From: Burkholderiales bacterium | Lineage (GTDB): Bacteria > Pseudomonadota > Gammaproteobacteria > Burkholderiales > Burkholderiaceae_C | Assembly (NCBI GenBank): GCA_016213325.1 | Contig: JACRAY010000014.1 | Location: 402,520 to 466,519 of the forward strand | DNA: 64,000 nt | Reading direction: 5' to 3' | In this document: positions 55,113-63,859 of the stretch, one piece after another | How positions within the stretch are numbered: position 1 is the stretch's first letter | Layout: every line of letters starts with the position of its first letter | The notes under the pieces: generated by a model | Database searches by the model: none | What the model saw: the letters and a program-made list of their open reading frames with translations, nothing else | Told to the model about the DNA's origin: nothing | Program-made: the position numbers and the translations under genes

Positions 55113-55400
55113 TCAGTGGAAGCGGCGGTTGGTGCGATGCGCCGCCGTGATCACCGCGTCGTCGCGCGCCGACACCACCGCATACACGTCGAACCAGCGC
55201 TCGGCGTCGGCGTACTCCTTGCGCGTGAGCACCGCCGCGAGCTTGCGGCGCGCGCCCTTGTCCATGGTCTTCAGGATCGCGCCGTGGCCGTCGTGCAGCG
55301 TGCGGCCATGACGGATGAGCAGGTCCAGGAACCACGGCGGGATGCCGCGCTGCTGCAGGCGGAGGGAGGCGTGGTGGGTGAGGGGGAAGACGGGGTGCAC
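55113..55400 (-). CDS. Small protein, DUF4258-like
   Basis: HASLRLQQRGIPPWFLDLLIRHGRTLHDG; adjacent to PcfJ-like gene. Confidence 0.5.
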   Translation of the reverse strand: MHPVFPLTHHASLRLQQRGIPPWFLDLLIRHGRTLHDGHGAILKTMDKGARRKLAAVLTRKEYADAERWFDVYAVVSARDDAVITAAHRTNRRFH

Positions 55401-55584
55401 GGCGGGCCCTTTCTTGGAGTGGGGCGGGGATGGTGCGCCGGTGTGGGCTCAGGGGGTGAGCTTGTGCCGATGTCTGTCCATCCAGTGAAAGCACCCCGGG
55501 TTGCCATGCCGCCAAGCTCGTGCCTTGAGACGGTGCGACCTATCGTCCTCCTCCCACCAACCAACTGGCAGTAGAGCAACGCAA

Positions 55585-55974
55585 ATGGCCCGCCAATGCA
55601 GAAGCTCCATCGCCCTGACCACTGCAGCCGCGCTGGCGCTCGCCGGCTGCGCCACTACCGGCGCCAACTATCGGCCCATCGTCGACCTGCGCGGATCGAA
55701 CCCTGCGGCATACGAGACCGACCTGCGCGAGTGCCAGGCGTATGCGACACAAACGGCCGGAGCGGGTGAGAGCGCGGCAGCCGGCGCGGTCGGCGGCGCC
55801 ATTCTCGGCGCCCTCCTCGGCATTGCCGCGGGCTACGGCAGCCGCAACTACCAGCACACCGCCGGCGTCGGAGCCGTCGCCGGCGCCGCGGGCGCGGCTG
55901 CGCAGGGCGAGCAGAACCAGCGCGACATCATCCGCCGTTGCATGAGCGGCCGCGGATACAACGTGCTGCAGTAG
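55585..55974 (+). CDS. Glycine-zipper lipoprotein
   Basis: Lipobox LALAGCATTG; AAAGAVGGAILGALLGIAAGYG. Confidence 0.75.
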   Translation: MARQCRSSIALTTAAALALAGCATTGANYRPIVDLRGSNPAAYETDLRECQAYATQTAGAGESAAAGAVGGAILGALLGIAAGYGSRNYQHTAGVGAVAGAAGAAAQGEQNQRDIIRRCMSGRGYNVLQ

Positions 55975-55989
55975 CGAAGGCGGGTCACC

Positions 55990-56189
55990 ATGAAAGCACC
56001 GGTCCTCGCTGTTGCGTTCTCGCTCATCATCGCCGCCTGCGGGGGCGGCGGTGACGCAGACGCCCCTATCGATGCATTGCAGCGCTGGCGGACTACTACG
56101 GGTACCAGGTGGACGTCTACACGACGGCGTACGGGGTGGTGACGTTCGCGAGTACGCCGTACAAGTGGAACTACTCCGGTTGCGGGTGA
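55990..56189 (+). pseudogene. Frameshifted small lipoprotein gene
   Basis: MKAPVLAVAFSLIIAACGGGG... frame lost near 56085; second frame reads ADYYGYQVDVYTTAYGVVTFASTPYKWNYSGCG-stop. Confidence 0.45.
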
Positions 56190-56276
56190 TGCTGACCTGT
56201 CGCGAGCAGTTGCGCCCGATGGCTGGAAAGGGCAAAATTCCTACTTCAAATTCCTACCAACCGAAGCGCATCTGCC

Positions 56277-56588
56277 ATGCACGTCACTGAAAAGGGCCAG
56301 GTCACCATACCGAAGCACATCCGCACCGCTGCCGGCGTGGCGCCCGGCAGCGAAGTCGCCTTCAGCCTCGAAGGCAGCCGAATCGTCATCACCCCAGTGG
56401 CCACCTCTGTGCGCAACGATCGCCGTGCGGCGCTGCGCAATGCCGCGGCCCGGGTGCGGGCAAGCCTTGCACCTGAGTTCCAGCAGCTGGGAGCCGACGA
56501 CATCATGACCTTCCTGCGCGGCGACGAGCCCGTGCGCAAAGTCCGCACCCCCAAGCCCGAACAGCCGACGCGGCGTGGTCGCCGGTAG
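56277..56588 (+). CDS. vapB: AbrB/SpoVT-type antitoxin (VapB-like)
   Basis: MHVTEKGQVTIPKHIRTAAGVAPGSEVAFSLEGSRIVI; precedes PIN gene. Confidence 0.85.
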   Translation: MHVTEKGQVTIPKHIRTAAGVAPGSEVAFSLEGSRIVITPVATSVRNDRRAALRNAAARVRASLAPEFQQLGADDIMTFLRGDEPVRKVRTPKPEQPTRRGRR

Positions 56589-57030
56589 CCCCGCCCGGTC
56601 CAGCGCCCTTGCCGCCTACGATGGCAGCGCCGGGGTAATCGTGGACACCAACATCTGGATCGACTGCATCGACCCCGACAGCGAATGGCACAACTGGGCC
56701 ATGGACCAGTTGCAAGCCTGTGGCGAACGTGCGCCGCTGCACATCAACATCGTGATCTATACCGAGCTGCTGGTGCCGCAGCCGGATGGACGGGCGCTGG
56801 ACGAGCTGCTCGACGTCTACGAAACGCTGCGAAGTCCCCTGCCTTGGGCCTGCGCGGCACTGGCAGCGCGCGCGTTTGCGCTGTATCGCCGGCGAGGCGG
56901 AGCGCGCAACCGCCCTATGCCGGACTTCTACATTGGCGCTCACGCCGCGGTGGCAAACCTGGGTGTGCTCACGCGTGATGCTGCTGGATATGCAAGCTAC
57001 TTTCCCCGCCTGAGGGTGATCGCGCCCTGA
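56575..57030 (+). CDS. vapC: PIN-domain ribonuclease toxin (VapC-like)
   Basis: VIVDTNIWIDCI...MPDFYIGAHAAVANLGVLTRDAAGY acidic residues of PIN fold. Confidence 0.85.
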   Translation: MVAGSPARSSALAAYDGSAGVIVDTNIWIDCIDPDSEWHNWAMDQLQACGERAPLHINIVIYTELLVPQPDGRALDELLDVYETLRSPLPWACAALAARAFALYRRRGGARNRPMPDFYIGAHAAVANLGVLTRDAAGYASYFPRLRVIAP

Positions 57031-57062
57031 CAACATCCGCGTTCAGACCTGCCGAAAGCTCC

Positions 57063-57899
57063 ATGCCCGAACCAGCCAACGGCTCATCCGTGGCCCTGTA
57101 CTGGGACTTCGAGAACATCCACGCGGCTCTGTGCGAAGACCGCGACCCAGGTTCGTACGCCAGGCCCGACAACCGGTTCAAGCCCCAGGAGCCCCTGGTA
57201 GCTGTCCAGTCCGTCGTGGACCTGGCGGCCTCTTTTGGCCCTGTGGCCATCAACCGCGCCTATGGCAACTGGCAGTGGTTCGGCCGTTACCGCGACCAGC
57301 TGTTGCAGAACGCCGTGGAACTCATCCAGATGTTCCCTCCCGGTGGGTCGGCGAAGAACGGGGCCGACATCAGGTTGTGCCTCGACGCCGTGGAGGACAT
57401 TGCCAGATTCAGCCACATCGGCACGGTCATCGTGGTTGGCGGCGACAGTGATTTCATGGCGGTCGCACAGAAGATCAAGGCGGCCGGCCGGACCTTGATC
57501 GGCGTGGGGACCAAGGCCACGACAAACCGGCACTGGGCCAAGAGCTGCCATGAGTTCCGTTACTACGAGAGCCTTGTGGAAGTTGTTGAAGCTCCGGCCG
57601 TCGTTGCTGCGGAGGCCCCGGTAGCCCCCGCCGAAGGCATGGGCCACGGCGAAGGTCCCTCTACCGAGAACGCGCCTGACGCCCAAGACCTCCTGCGCCG
57701 GGCACTTCGTCTGCTCTCGGAAAAGAAAGGCGAGCCTTGGGTCAACAAGGCCGAGGTGCTTGTGATGATGAAGCGCCTGGATGCAACCTTCGACTTGAAG
57801 GCCGGCGGCTACACGAGCTTCTCTGCGATGGTGAAGGCCTTCGAAGCGGTCGTTGAAGTCCAGAAGGGGCCGCATGACCAGCAACTTCGGTTGAAGTAG
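57063..57899 (+). CDS. NYN-domain nuclease with C-terminal OST-HTH/LOTUS-like domain
   Basis: VALYWDFENIHAAL, GTVIVVGGDSDFMAVAQKIKAAGRTLIGVG; C-terminal WVNKAEVLVMMKRLDATFDLKAGGYTSFSAMVKAF. Confidence 0.8.
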   Translation: MPEPANGSSVALYWDFENIHAALCEDRDPGSYARPDNRFKPQEPLVAVQSVVDLAASFGPVAINRAYGNWQWFGRYRDQLLQNAVELIQMFPPGGSAKNGADIRLCLDAVEDIARFSHIGTVIVVGGDSDFMAVAQKIKAAGRTLIGVGTKATTNRHWAKSCHEFRYYESLVEVVEAPAVVAAEAPVAPAEGMGHGEGPSTENAPDAQDLLRRALRLLSEKKGEPWVNKAEVLVMMKRLDATFDLKAGGYTSFSAMVKAFEAVVEVQKGPHDQQLRLK

Positions 57900-57935
57900 T
57901 TCGCGTGGTCAGGATCGCAAGCACTCACCGAATGG

Positions 57936-58406
57936 TCAATCTGGAACCAGGTCCGGGCGATTGCGCTTCAACCAATCTCTCGTCAGTGCCTGAAGCGCTT
58001 GCGCATGTTGAAGGCACGATTGCACGGCACCCGGCTCGATCAGGTCGCCCGAGTAGTCGCTCTGGTTTCGCTTCTTCCGCAAAGTGTCGAGCACGACCCA
58101 GACCTTGTTCTCCACACCCAGAGGGAGGGCAAGCGACTGGATCATGGTTTGATGATGGCCGGGAGTGGCTGTGGACGGCCGATAACCGTTGGCAAGGAGG
58201 CCGACCATCGCGCATTGCATGATGGACTTGTAGGCGAGGTCGAAGCGCGAGGCGTCACTAAGGTCTGCATTGCCGGCATCACTGAGGCTGCAGTGCGCAG
58301 CTGCAAGCAGGCGCGAGACCTCGCCAGCGTTGGTCGTATGGTGCTGCAACTGCTTGATCTTGACCAGGTTCTCAAGGCTCACTCGACACCTCCTTTTCAT
58401 CGCCAA
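57936..58406 (-). CDS. HEPN-like protein (putative toxin partner of MNT)
   Basis: All-helical; LRKKRNQSDYSGDLI motif; overlaps/follows MNT gene. Confidence 0.6.
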   Translation of the reverse strand: MAMKRRCRVSLENLVKIKQLQHHTTNAGEVSRLLAAAHCSLSDAGNADLSDASRFDLAYKSIMQCAMVGLLANGYRPSTATPGHHQTMIQSLALPLGVENKVWVVLDTLRKKRNQSDYSGDLIEPGAVQSCLQHAQALQALTRDWLKRNRPDLVPD

Positions 58407-58962
58407 TCAGCCACAGCTTCGGCGCCTTCCACACCGCGGCAACAAAGCTGTCTAGCTGCTTCAACTTCTTGTCGACCTCGCTGCGTGTGAGCACAGTGGG
58501 ATTGATCTCCCGCCGAAGCTTGGCGTTGGCCGCCGACAGCGCCAAGACCGCTTCGCCAAAATCGACATCACCGACAATCATCACGTCTACGTCGCTGTGC
58601 GCATGCTCTGTCCCGCGTGCCATCGACCCATAGACGAACGCAAACTCGATCTTCTCTGCAACGGGTGCAAGCGCGTCCCGCAGAACGTCGACTACCCCGG
58701 CAGTCTTGCGCAGAAGGCCCGAAAGCTCGACAAAAATCGGCGATTCGGAATTGGCTCGGTAGTGCACTTGCCGCCCTACCTCATGGCGAACGAGAAGGCC
58801 GAGTTCCGTCATGGCCCGAAGGTCCCGATGCAGCGATCCCGGTGACGCGCCGGTCAGGCGCGCCAGTTCACGGACATGCAGGGACGACTCGGGATGGAGG
58901 AACAGAGCCCCGAGCACGGCAGAGCGCGTCTGGCCGAGAAGGAAGGCGGCAGTAGAAGCCAT
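58372..58962 (-). CDS. Winged-helix + minimal nucleotidyltransferase (MNT) antitoxin-like protein
   Basis: VRELARLTGASPGSLHRDLRAMTELGLLVRHEVGRQVHYRAN; FAFVYGSMARGTEHAHSDVDVMIVG (GSxxRGxxxxxSDxD). Confidence 0.85.
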   Translation of the reverse strand: MASTAAFLLGQTRSAVLGALFLHPESSLHVRELARLTGASPGSLHRDLRAMTELGLLVRHEVGRQVHYRANSESPIFVELSGLLRKTAGVVDVLRDALAPVAEKIEFAFVYGSMARGTEHAHSDVDVMIVGDVDFGEAVLALSAANAKLRREINPTVLTRSEVDKKLKQLDSFVAAVWKAPKLWLIGDEKEVSSEP

Positions 58963-58989
58963 GAAGCAATTTTAGCTTCATTTGAAGCA
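58962..58989. promoter_or_regulatory. Overlapping palindromes at the MNT gene start
   Basis: TGAAGC-N7-GCTTCA and GCTTCA-TT-TGAAGC share the middle arm. Confidence 0.5.
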
Positions 58990-59029
58990 AAAATTAGAAC
59001 ATGCCAACCGGGCTTTCACGCAAGCCCAA

Positions 59030-59053
59030 TGAATTAAAGCATGCTTTAATTCA
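59030..59053. promoter_or_regulatory. 24-bp perfect palindrome upstream of fic gene
   Basis: TGAATTAAAGCATGCTTTAATTCA. Confidence 0.6.
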
Positions 59054-59079
59054 AGCCAGGCGCATTCAAGTCCACCTTC

Positions 59080-60228
59080 ATGCAGCGATCCACCGGCACC
59101 TACGTCAAGACCACCACCACGGGCGAGGTGGTGCAGGCGTTCGTCCCCCGAGCCTTGCCGCCGGCAAGGCCCGCACTGGCGCTGGAAGAGCTTGCCGAGG
59201 CAGCCCGGCATGCCGAACTGGCGCTGGCCCGCCTGTCGGGCGTGTCGGGCCTGGTGCCATCGGTCGACTGGCTCCTGTACGGCGCCGTTCGCAAGGAAGC
59301 GCTGCTCACGTCGCAGATCGAAGGCACGCAGGCCACGTTGACCGACCTGTTCGACCAGGAGGCCGGCGCCAACATAGCCAACCCGCACGACGTGCAGGAG
59401 GTCACCAACTACGTGCGGGCATTCCGCCACGTGCAGGAACAACTGCGCTCACCCAAGGGGCTGCCCGTCAGCGTGCGACTGCTTCGCGAAGCACATCGCC
59501 TGCTGATGGAAGGTGCGAGGGGTGCGGGCAAACAGCCCGGCGAGCTACGCCGCTCGCAGAACTGGATAGGCGGCACCCGCCCCGGCAACGCGGCTTTCGT
59601 GCCACCGCCACCCGACAAGGTTGCGGCACTGCTGGCCGACCTGGAGAAGTTCATCCACGACGGCAAGCCCAAGCTGCCTCCGCTGGTGCGCATCGCGCTG
59701 GTCCACGCCCAGTTCGAAACCATCCACCCGTTCTTGGACGGCAACGGCCGCCTCGGCCGTCTGCTGATTGGCGCGCTGGTCGAGCACTGGGGCCTGCTGC
59801 CCGAACCCCTGCTGTACCTGAGCGGCTACTTGAAGAAGCACCAGGCCGAGTACTACCGCAGGCTCTCGGCCATCAGGACGGAGGGCGATTGGGAAGGCTG
59901 GATAGCATTCTTCCTCGAAGGCGTGACCGAGGCCGCGCACGAGGCCGAACGCAGCGTCATCGCCGTTGCCACCCAGGTTTCCGCCGACCGCCGCCGGCTA
60001 CTGGCATCACCCGGCGCCTCGCCGGCGAGCTACCGCTTGTTCGAGTTGCTGCCCATGATGCCCCGCTTTACCGTGGAGCAGGCGCGGCAGCGGCTGGAGA
60101 CGAGCTTTCCGACGGCGAATGCGGCGGTGCGATTGCTGGAGGGGCTGGGGATGCTGACGGAGGTGACGGGGCAGAAGTCGAAGAGGATTTACAGCTATCA
60201 GGCGTATGTGGAGTTGCTGACGGCTTGA
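59080..60228 (+). CDS. Fic family protein (N-terminal inhibitory motif class)
   Basis: HPFLDGNGRLGR active site; TSQIEG matching [ST]xxxE[GN] inhibitory motif; C-terminal winged helix. Confidence 0.9.
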   Translation: MQRSTGTYVKTTTTGEVVQAFVPRALPPARPALALEELAEAARHAELALARLSGVSGLVPSVDWLLYGAVRKEALLTSQIEGTQATLTDLFDQEAGANIANPHDVQEVTNYVRAFRHVQEQLRSPKGLPVSVRLLREAHRLLMEGARGAGKQPGELRRSQNWIGGTRPGNAAFVPPPPDKVAALLADLEKFIHDGKPKLPPLVRIALVHAQFETIHPFLDGNGRLGRLLIGALVEHWGLLPEPLLYLSGYLKKHQAEYYRRLSAIRTEGDWEGWIAFFLEGVTEAAHEAERSVIAVATQVSADRRRLLASPGASPASYRLFELLPMMPRFTVEQARQRLETSFPTANAAVRLLEGLGMLTEVTGQKSKRIYSYQAYVELLTA

Positions 60229-60391
60229 TGCAGTCGGCGTAGCTCGTTGGAAGCCGACCGACTGGGCGGCTGGCCGTCGTGCGGCCAACTTGATCCAACA
60301 AGTGAGGAATCGCCATTCAATTCTCATCTCCACACTGCGCTCGGGCTCACCAGATGAGCTCCACCGGCACTAAGCTTTCCCCTCAATGCCT

Positions 60392-60421
60392 GTTGCGTCC
60401 ATATAGACGAATGGACGCAAC
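60392..60421. promoter_or_regulatory. Perfect 11-bp inverted repeat upstream of serralysin-like gene
   Basis: GTTGCGTCCAT-ATAGACGA-ATGGACGCAAC. Confidence 0.5.
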
Positions 60422-60460
60422 GGTGCCCGTGTGATCATATGCCGCCAGCGGAGGGACAAG

Positions 60461-62902
60461 ATGGCGACTCCAACAACCTGGGGCGGGTTCGCATACGTTT
60501 CCACATCAGGCGACGAAGTCATCGACTCCCTGATCTGGGGCACGCGCTGGCAGAGCCACACGGTCAACTACAGCTTCGCGACGTCCAACTCGTACTACTC
60601 GACAAGCTCATCGACCGGCTACGGCCCGAGTTCAGGAGATGAGGAGCCGTGGTCAGACTGGGATGTGCTCACTTCGAGCCAGAAGACTTCAGTCAGGGCG
60701 GCACTAGCTGCCTGGTCAGCTGTCGCAGACTTAAAGTTCAATGAAGTCACTGACAGTTCAACGGTGGCGGGTGACATTCGTTTCGCGTTTTCGTCCAGTT
60801 CCTCCGGGCAGGCGTGGGCCTATTCTCCGGCGGATGCCGCATGGGGGGGCGACGTCTGGTTCAACACCGATGGCACGTCCCACGGCAGCAATTGGACCGC
60901 AGGCTCGTACGAGTTCCTTGCTGCCATCCACGAGATCGGGCACGCCATAGGTTTGAAGCACCCCTTCTCGACGTCCCCGTACAACAGCGCATTGATCCCA
61001 GAGGGGTGGGACTGCCGCTCATTCACGGTCATGAGCTACTCGGCAGGACTTGACCTCCCGAACACCTACTTTTCGTTCGAGCCAACCACACCCATGTTGG
61101 CAGACATTCTGGCACTTCAAGAGATCTATGGCCCGAACACCAGCACGAATGCAGGGGACAACACGTTCAGCTTCGGAAACGGAACATATCACCAGACAAT
61201 CTGGGATGCAGGCGGCACAGACTGGATAGTCGACACGAGTTCGCTCGGGTCTGAAATCGATTTGAGAGCCGGCTACGGCTCCTCACTTGGCACTGATGTC
61301 TATGTTCAAGACCTATTTGGGACGAATCTGTTCGCTGTCTACAACGTATGGATAGCCTTTGACGTGACCATCGAGAACGCTCGGGGCGGCAGCGGGAAGG
61401 ATGTGATTCGCGGGAATGACCTAGCGAACATTGTGGACGGTGGGGCCGGTGCGGATTCACTCTATGGTGGAAAGGGCGGGGACACCTACTACGCAGACAA
61501 CGTAGGCGACGTCATCACCGAAGACGGGGGCGAAGGATCGGATCTCGTCTACTCCTCGATCGCTTACACGCTCCCAGCCAACGTCGAGTCGCTCGTTCTG
61601 ACCGGTTCCGGCAACCTGTCTGGCACCGGAAACGCGGATGCCAATTTACTGACGGGCAACACTGGAAGCAATCAACTCAAGGGAGGAGCGGGGAACGACA
61701 CTATTGACGGTGGAGCAGGTAATGACACGGCCATCTTCGCCGGCAGTCGTAGCAACTATTCAGTTGCGTGGAATGCGTCAGGCCAGTACTTCACTGTTAG
61801 TTCGTCATCCGAAGGCACCGATCGAATCTCGAACATCGAGACCCTGCAGTTTGCGGGTGTGAACTTCGCTGCAGCCACGTTCATCGACTCAAGTGCCCCT
61901 TCGGTCATTGCCTACAACCCGGTCGACGGGGCCACAGGGGTCGATGCTTCGGTGACTATCACGATAACGTTCAACGAGCCTGTGCAAAGGGGATCGGGCA
62001 GTATCCTTATCCGCACCGCAGCCGGCTCGGTGGTCGCCACGTACGACGCCGCAACCAGTTCGAACTTGTCGATTTCTGGTGCAACGCTGACCGTGGATCC
62101 TTCGGCGCCGCTGAGCGGCAACACCACGTACTTCGTTGAGATCGCAGCAGGAAGCATCAAGGACCTCTCGGGAAACACGTTCCAGGGCACGTTCACATAC
62201 GATTTCAGGACTGCGCCGCCAGTGGGAACAGCTGGCGATGACACGCTCACAGGGTCTGACGGCAATGACAGCCTGTCGGGACTTGCAGGCAACGACGTCA
62301 TTGCCGGCGGGTCCGGCAATGATACGTTGAGCGGTGGGACGGGCCTCGATACCGCTGATTTTTCGGGCGCGAAGTCTGCGTACACCATCAACCAGGGCCC
62401 GAACACGACCTCGGTGGTCAGCGTCATCGATGGACAGGACACACTCATCTCTGTAGAACGGCTCTCGTTTGCTGACGTAATGGTCGCGCTCGACCTTTCA
62501 GGCTCGGCAGGTCGATGCGTGAAGCTGATCGGAGCCGTGTTCGGACCCGACTACGTGGTAGACCCCGCGTTCGTTGGCATCGGCATCGCGCTCTTCGATT
62601 TCGACGTGTTCGGAACAGCGATGACGTACGAGCAGGTGGCGGAGCTTGCCATCGAATCGAATTTGTTCCTTCAGCTCGCAGGCTCCCGGTCCAACAGGGA
62701 CTTTGTCTCCACGCTCTACGAAAACGTGTTCGGGGTACAGGCACCTTCTTCGGCGGTCGACACCTACGCCGCGATCCTCGACGGTGGAGCGTTGTCACAG
62801 GCTCAGCTGGCCGTGCTGGCCGCAGAGACGTCTGCAAATCTCTCGCGGATCGACTTTGTCGGCTTAACCCAGGGAGGTGTGGAGTACACGCTGCCGTCTT
62901 AA
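60461..62902 (+). CDS. Serralysin-like metalloprotease (M10-type metzincin) with RTX repeats, Big_5-like domain and DUF4214-like C-terminal module
   Basis: HEIGHAIGLKH zinc motif, VMSY Met-turn, GGAGNDTIDGGAGNDT / GLAGNDVIAGGSGNDTL nonapeptides, SAPSVIAYNPVDGATGVDASVTITITFNEPVQ. Confidence 0.88.
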   Translation: MATPTTWGGFAYVSTSGDEVIDSLIWGTRWQSHTVNYSFATSNSYYSTSSSTGYGPSSGDEEPWSDWDVLTSSQKTSVRAALAAWSAVADLKFNEVTDSSTVAGDIRFAFSSSSSGQAWAYSPADAAWGGDVWFNTDGTSHGSNWTAGSYEFLAAIHEIGHAIGLKHPFSTSPYNSALIPEGWDCRSFTVMSYSAGLDLPNTYFSFEPTTPMLADILALQEIYGPNTSTNAGDNTFSFGNGTYHQTIWDAGGTDWIVDTSSLGSEIDLRAGYGSSLGTDVYVQDLFGTNLFAVYNVWIAFDVTIENARGGSGKDVIRGNDLANIVDGGAGADSLYGGKGGDTYYADNVGDVITEDGGEGSDLVYSSIAYTLPANVESLVLTGSGNLSGTGNADANLLTGNTGSNQLKGGAGNDTIDGGAGNDTAIFAGSRSNYSVAWNASGQYFTVSSSSEGTDRISNIETLQFAGVNFAAATFIDSSAPSVIAYNPVDGATGVDASVTITITFNEPVQRGSGSILIRTAAGSVVATYDAATSSNLSISGATLTVDPSAPLSGNTTYFVEIAAGSIKDLSGNTFQGTFTYDFRTAPPVGTAGDDTLTGSDGNDSLSGLAGNDVIAGGSGNDTLSGGTGLDTADFSGAKSAYTINQGPNTTSVVSVIDGQDTLISVERLSFADVMVALDLSGSAGRCVKLIGAVFGPDYVVDPAFVGIGIALFDFDVFGTAMTYEQVAELAIESNLFLQLAGSRSNRDFVSTLYENVFGVQAPSSAVDTYAAILDGGALSQAQLAVLAAETSANLSRIDFVGLTQGGVEYTLPS

Positions 62903-63030
62903 GGGAAATGTCCGAATTCTTGGTGCGGAGCTCTGAGACTCCGCGGCGCCGGGGGTCGCTTGCAGCGAGCGCACGAGCGCCTGTCCTGAATTTTGTGTTT
63001 GAGGCATAAACATGACCTACAGGACCATTT

Positions 63031-63859
63031 ATGCCGAGCAAGACGAAGTTGAAGAATGCGGCCATCGCTGCCAGAAGTGCGGCGCTGCCGAAGATCCCCG
63101 ACGAGCTGATTGACCAGTTTGTGACCGGCCCGATGACCGGGGAGGCCGTCAACGCGGCCTCGATGGCCTTCAAGAAGGCCCTCATCGAGCGCGCCATGGG
63201 CGCGGAACTGGGCCACCACCTGGGCTACCCGGCCGGCTCGGCCAAGCCCGATGCGAAGGCCAACCAGCGCAATGGCAAGACGGGCAAGACCGTTTTCACC
63301 GGCGAAGGGCCGGTGCGCATTGAAGTTCCGCGCGACCGCGATGGCAGTTTCGAGCCGGTCCTGATCCCCAAGCACGAGCGCCGCTTCACCGGCTTTGACG
63401 ACTACATCATCGCGATGTACGCGCGCGGCATGACCATGCGTGAGATCCAGGGCTTCCTGCTGGAGTCCTACGGAACCGAGGTCTCCGCGGAGTTCATCAG
63501 CAGCGTGACCGATGCGGTGATGGCCGAGGTGACCACCTGGCAGGCCCGCCCGCTGGAGCCGATGTACCCGGTGGTGTTCTTCGACGCGCTGCGCGTGAAG
63601 ATCAAGGAGGACGCCGTGGTTCGCAACAAGGCGATCTACCTGGCCCTGGGCGTGCTGCCCGACGGCACGCGTGACATCCTGGGCCTGTGGATCGAGGGCA
63701 CCGAGGGAGCGAAGTTCTGGATGAAGGTGTTCAACGACCTGAAGACCCGAGGGGTGAACGACATCCTGATCGCCGTCACCGATGGCCTGAAGGGCATGCC
63801 CGAGGCTCTGGGCGCGGTGTTCCCGGCCACGACGCTGCAGACGTGTATCGTGCACCTGA
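63031..63859 (+). mobile_element. IS256-family transposase, 3'-truncated by another insertion
   Basis: MTMREIQGFLLESYGTEVSAEFISSVTDAVMAEV, VVFFDALRVKIKEDAVVRNKAIYLALGVLPDGTRDILGLWIEGTEGAKFWMKVFNDLKTRGVNDILIAVTDGLKGMPEAL; homology stops at TTLQTCIVHL. Confidence 0.9.
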
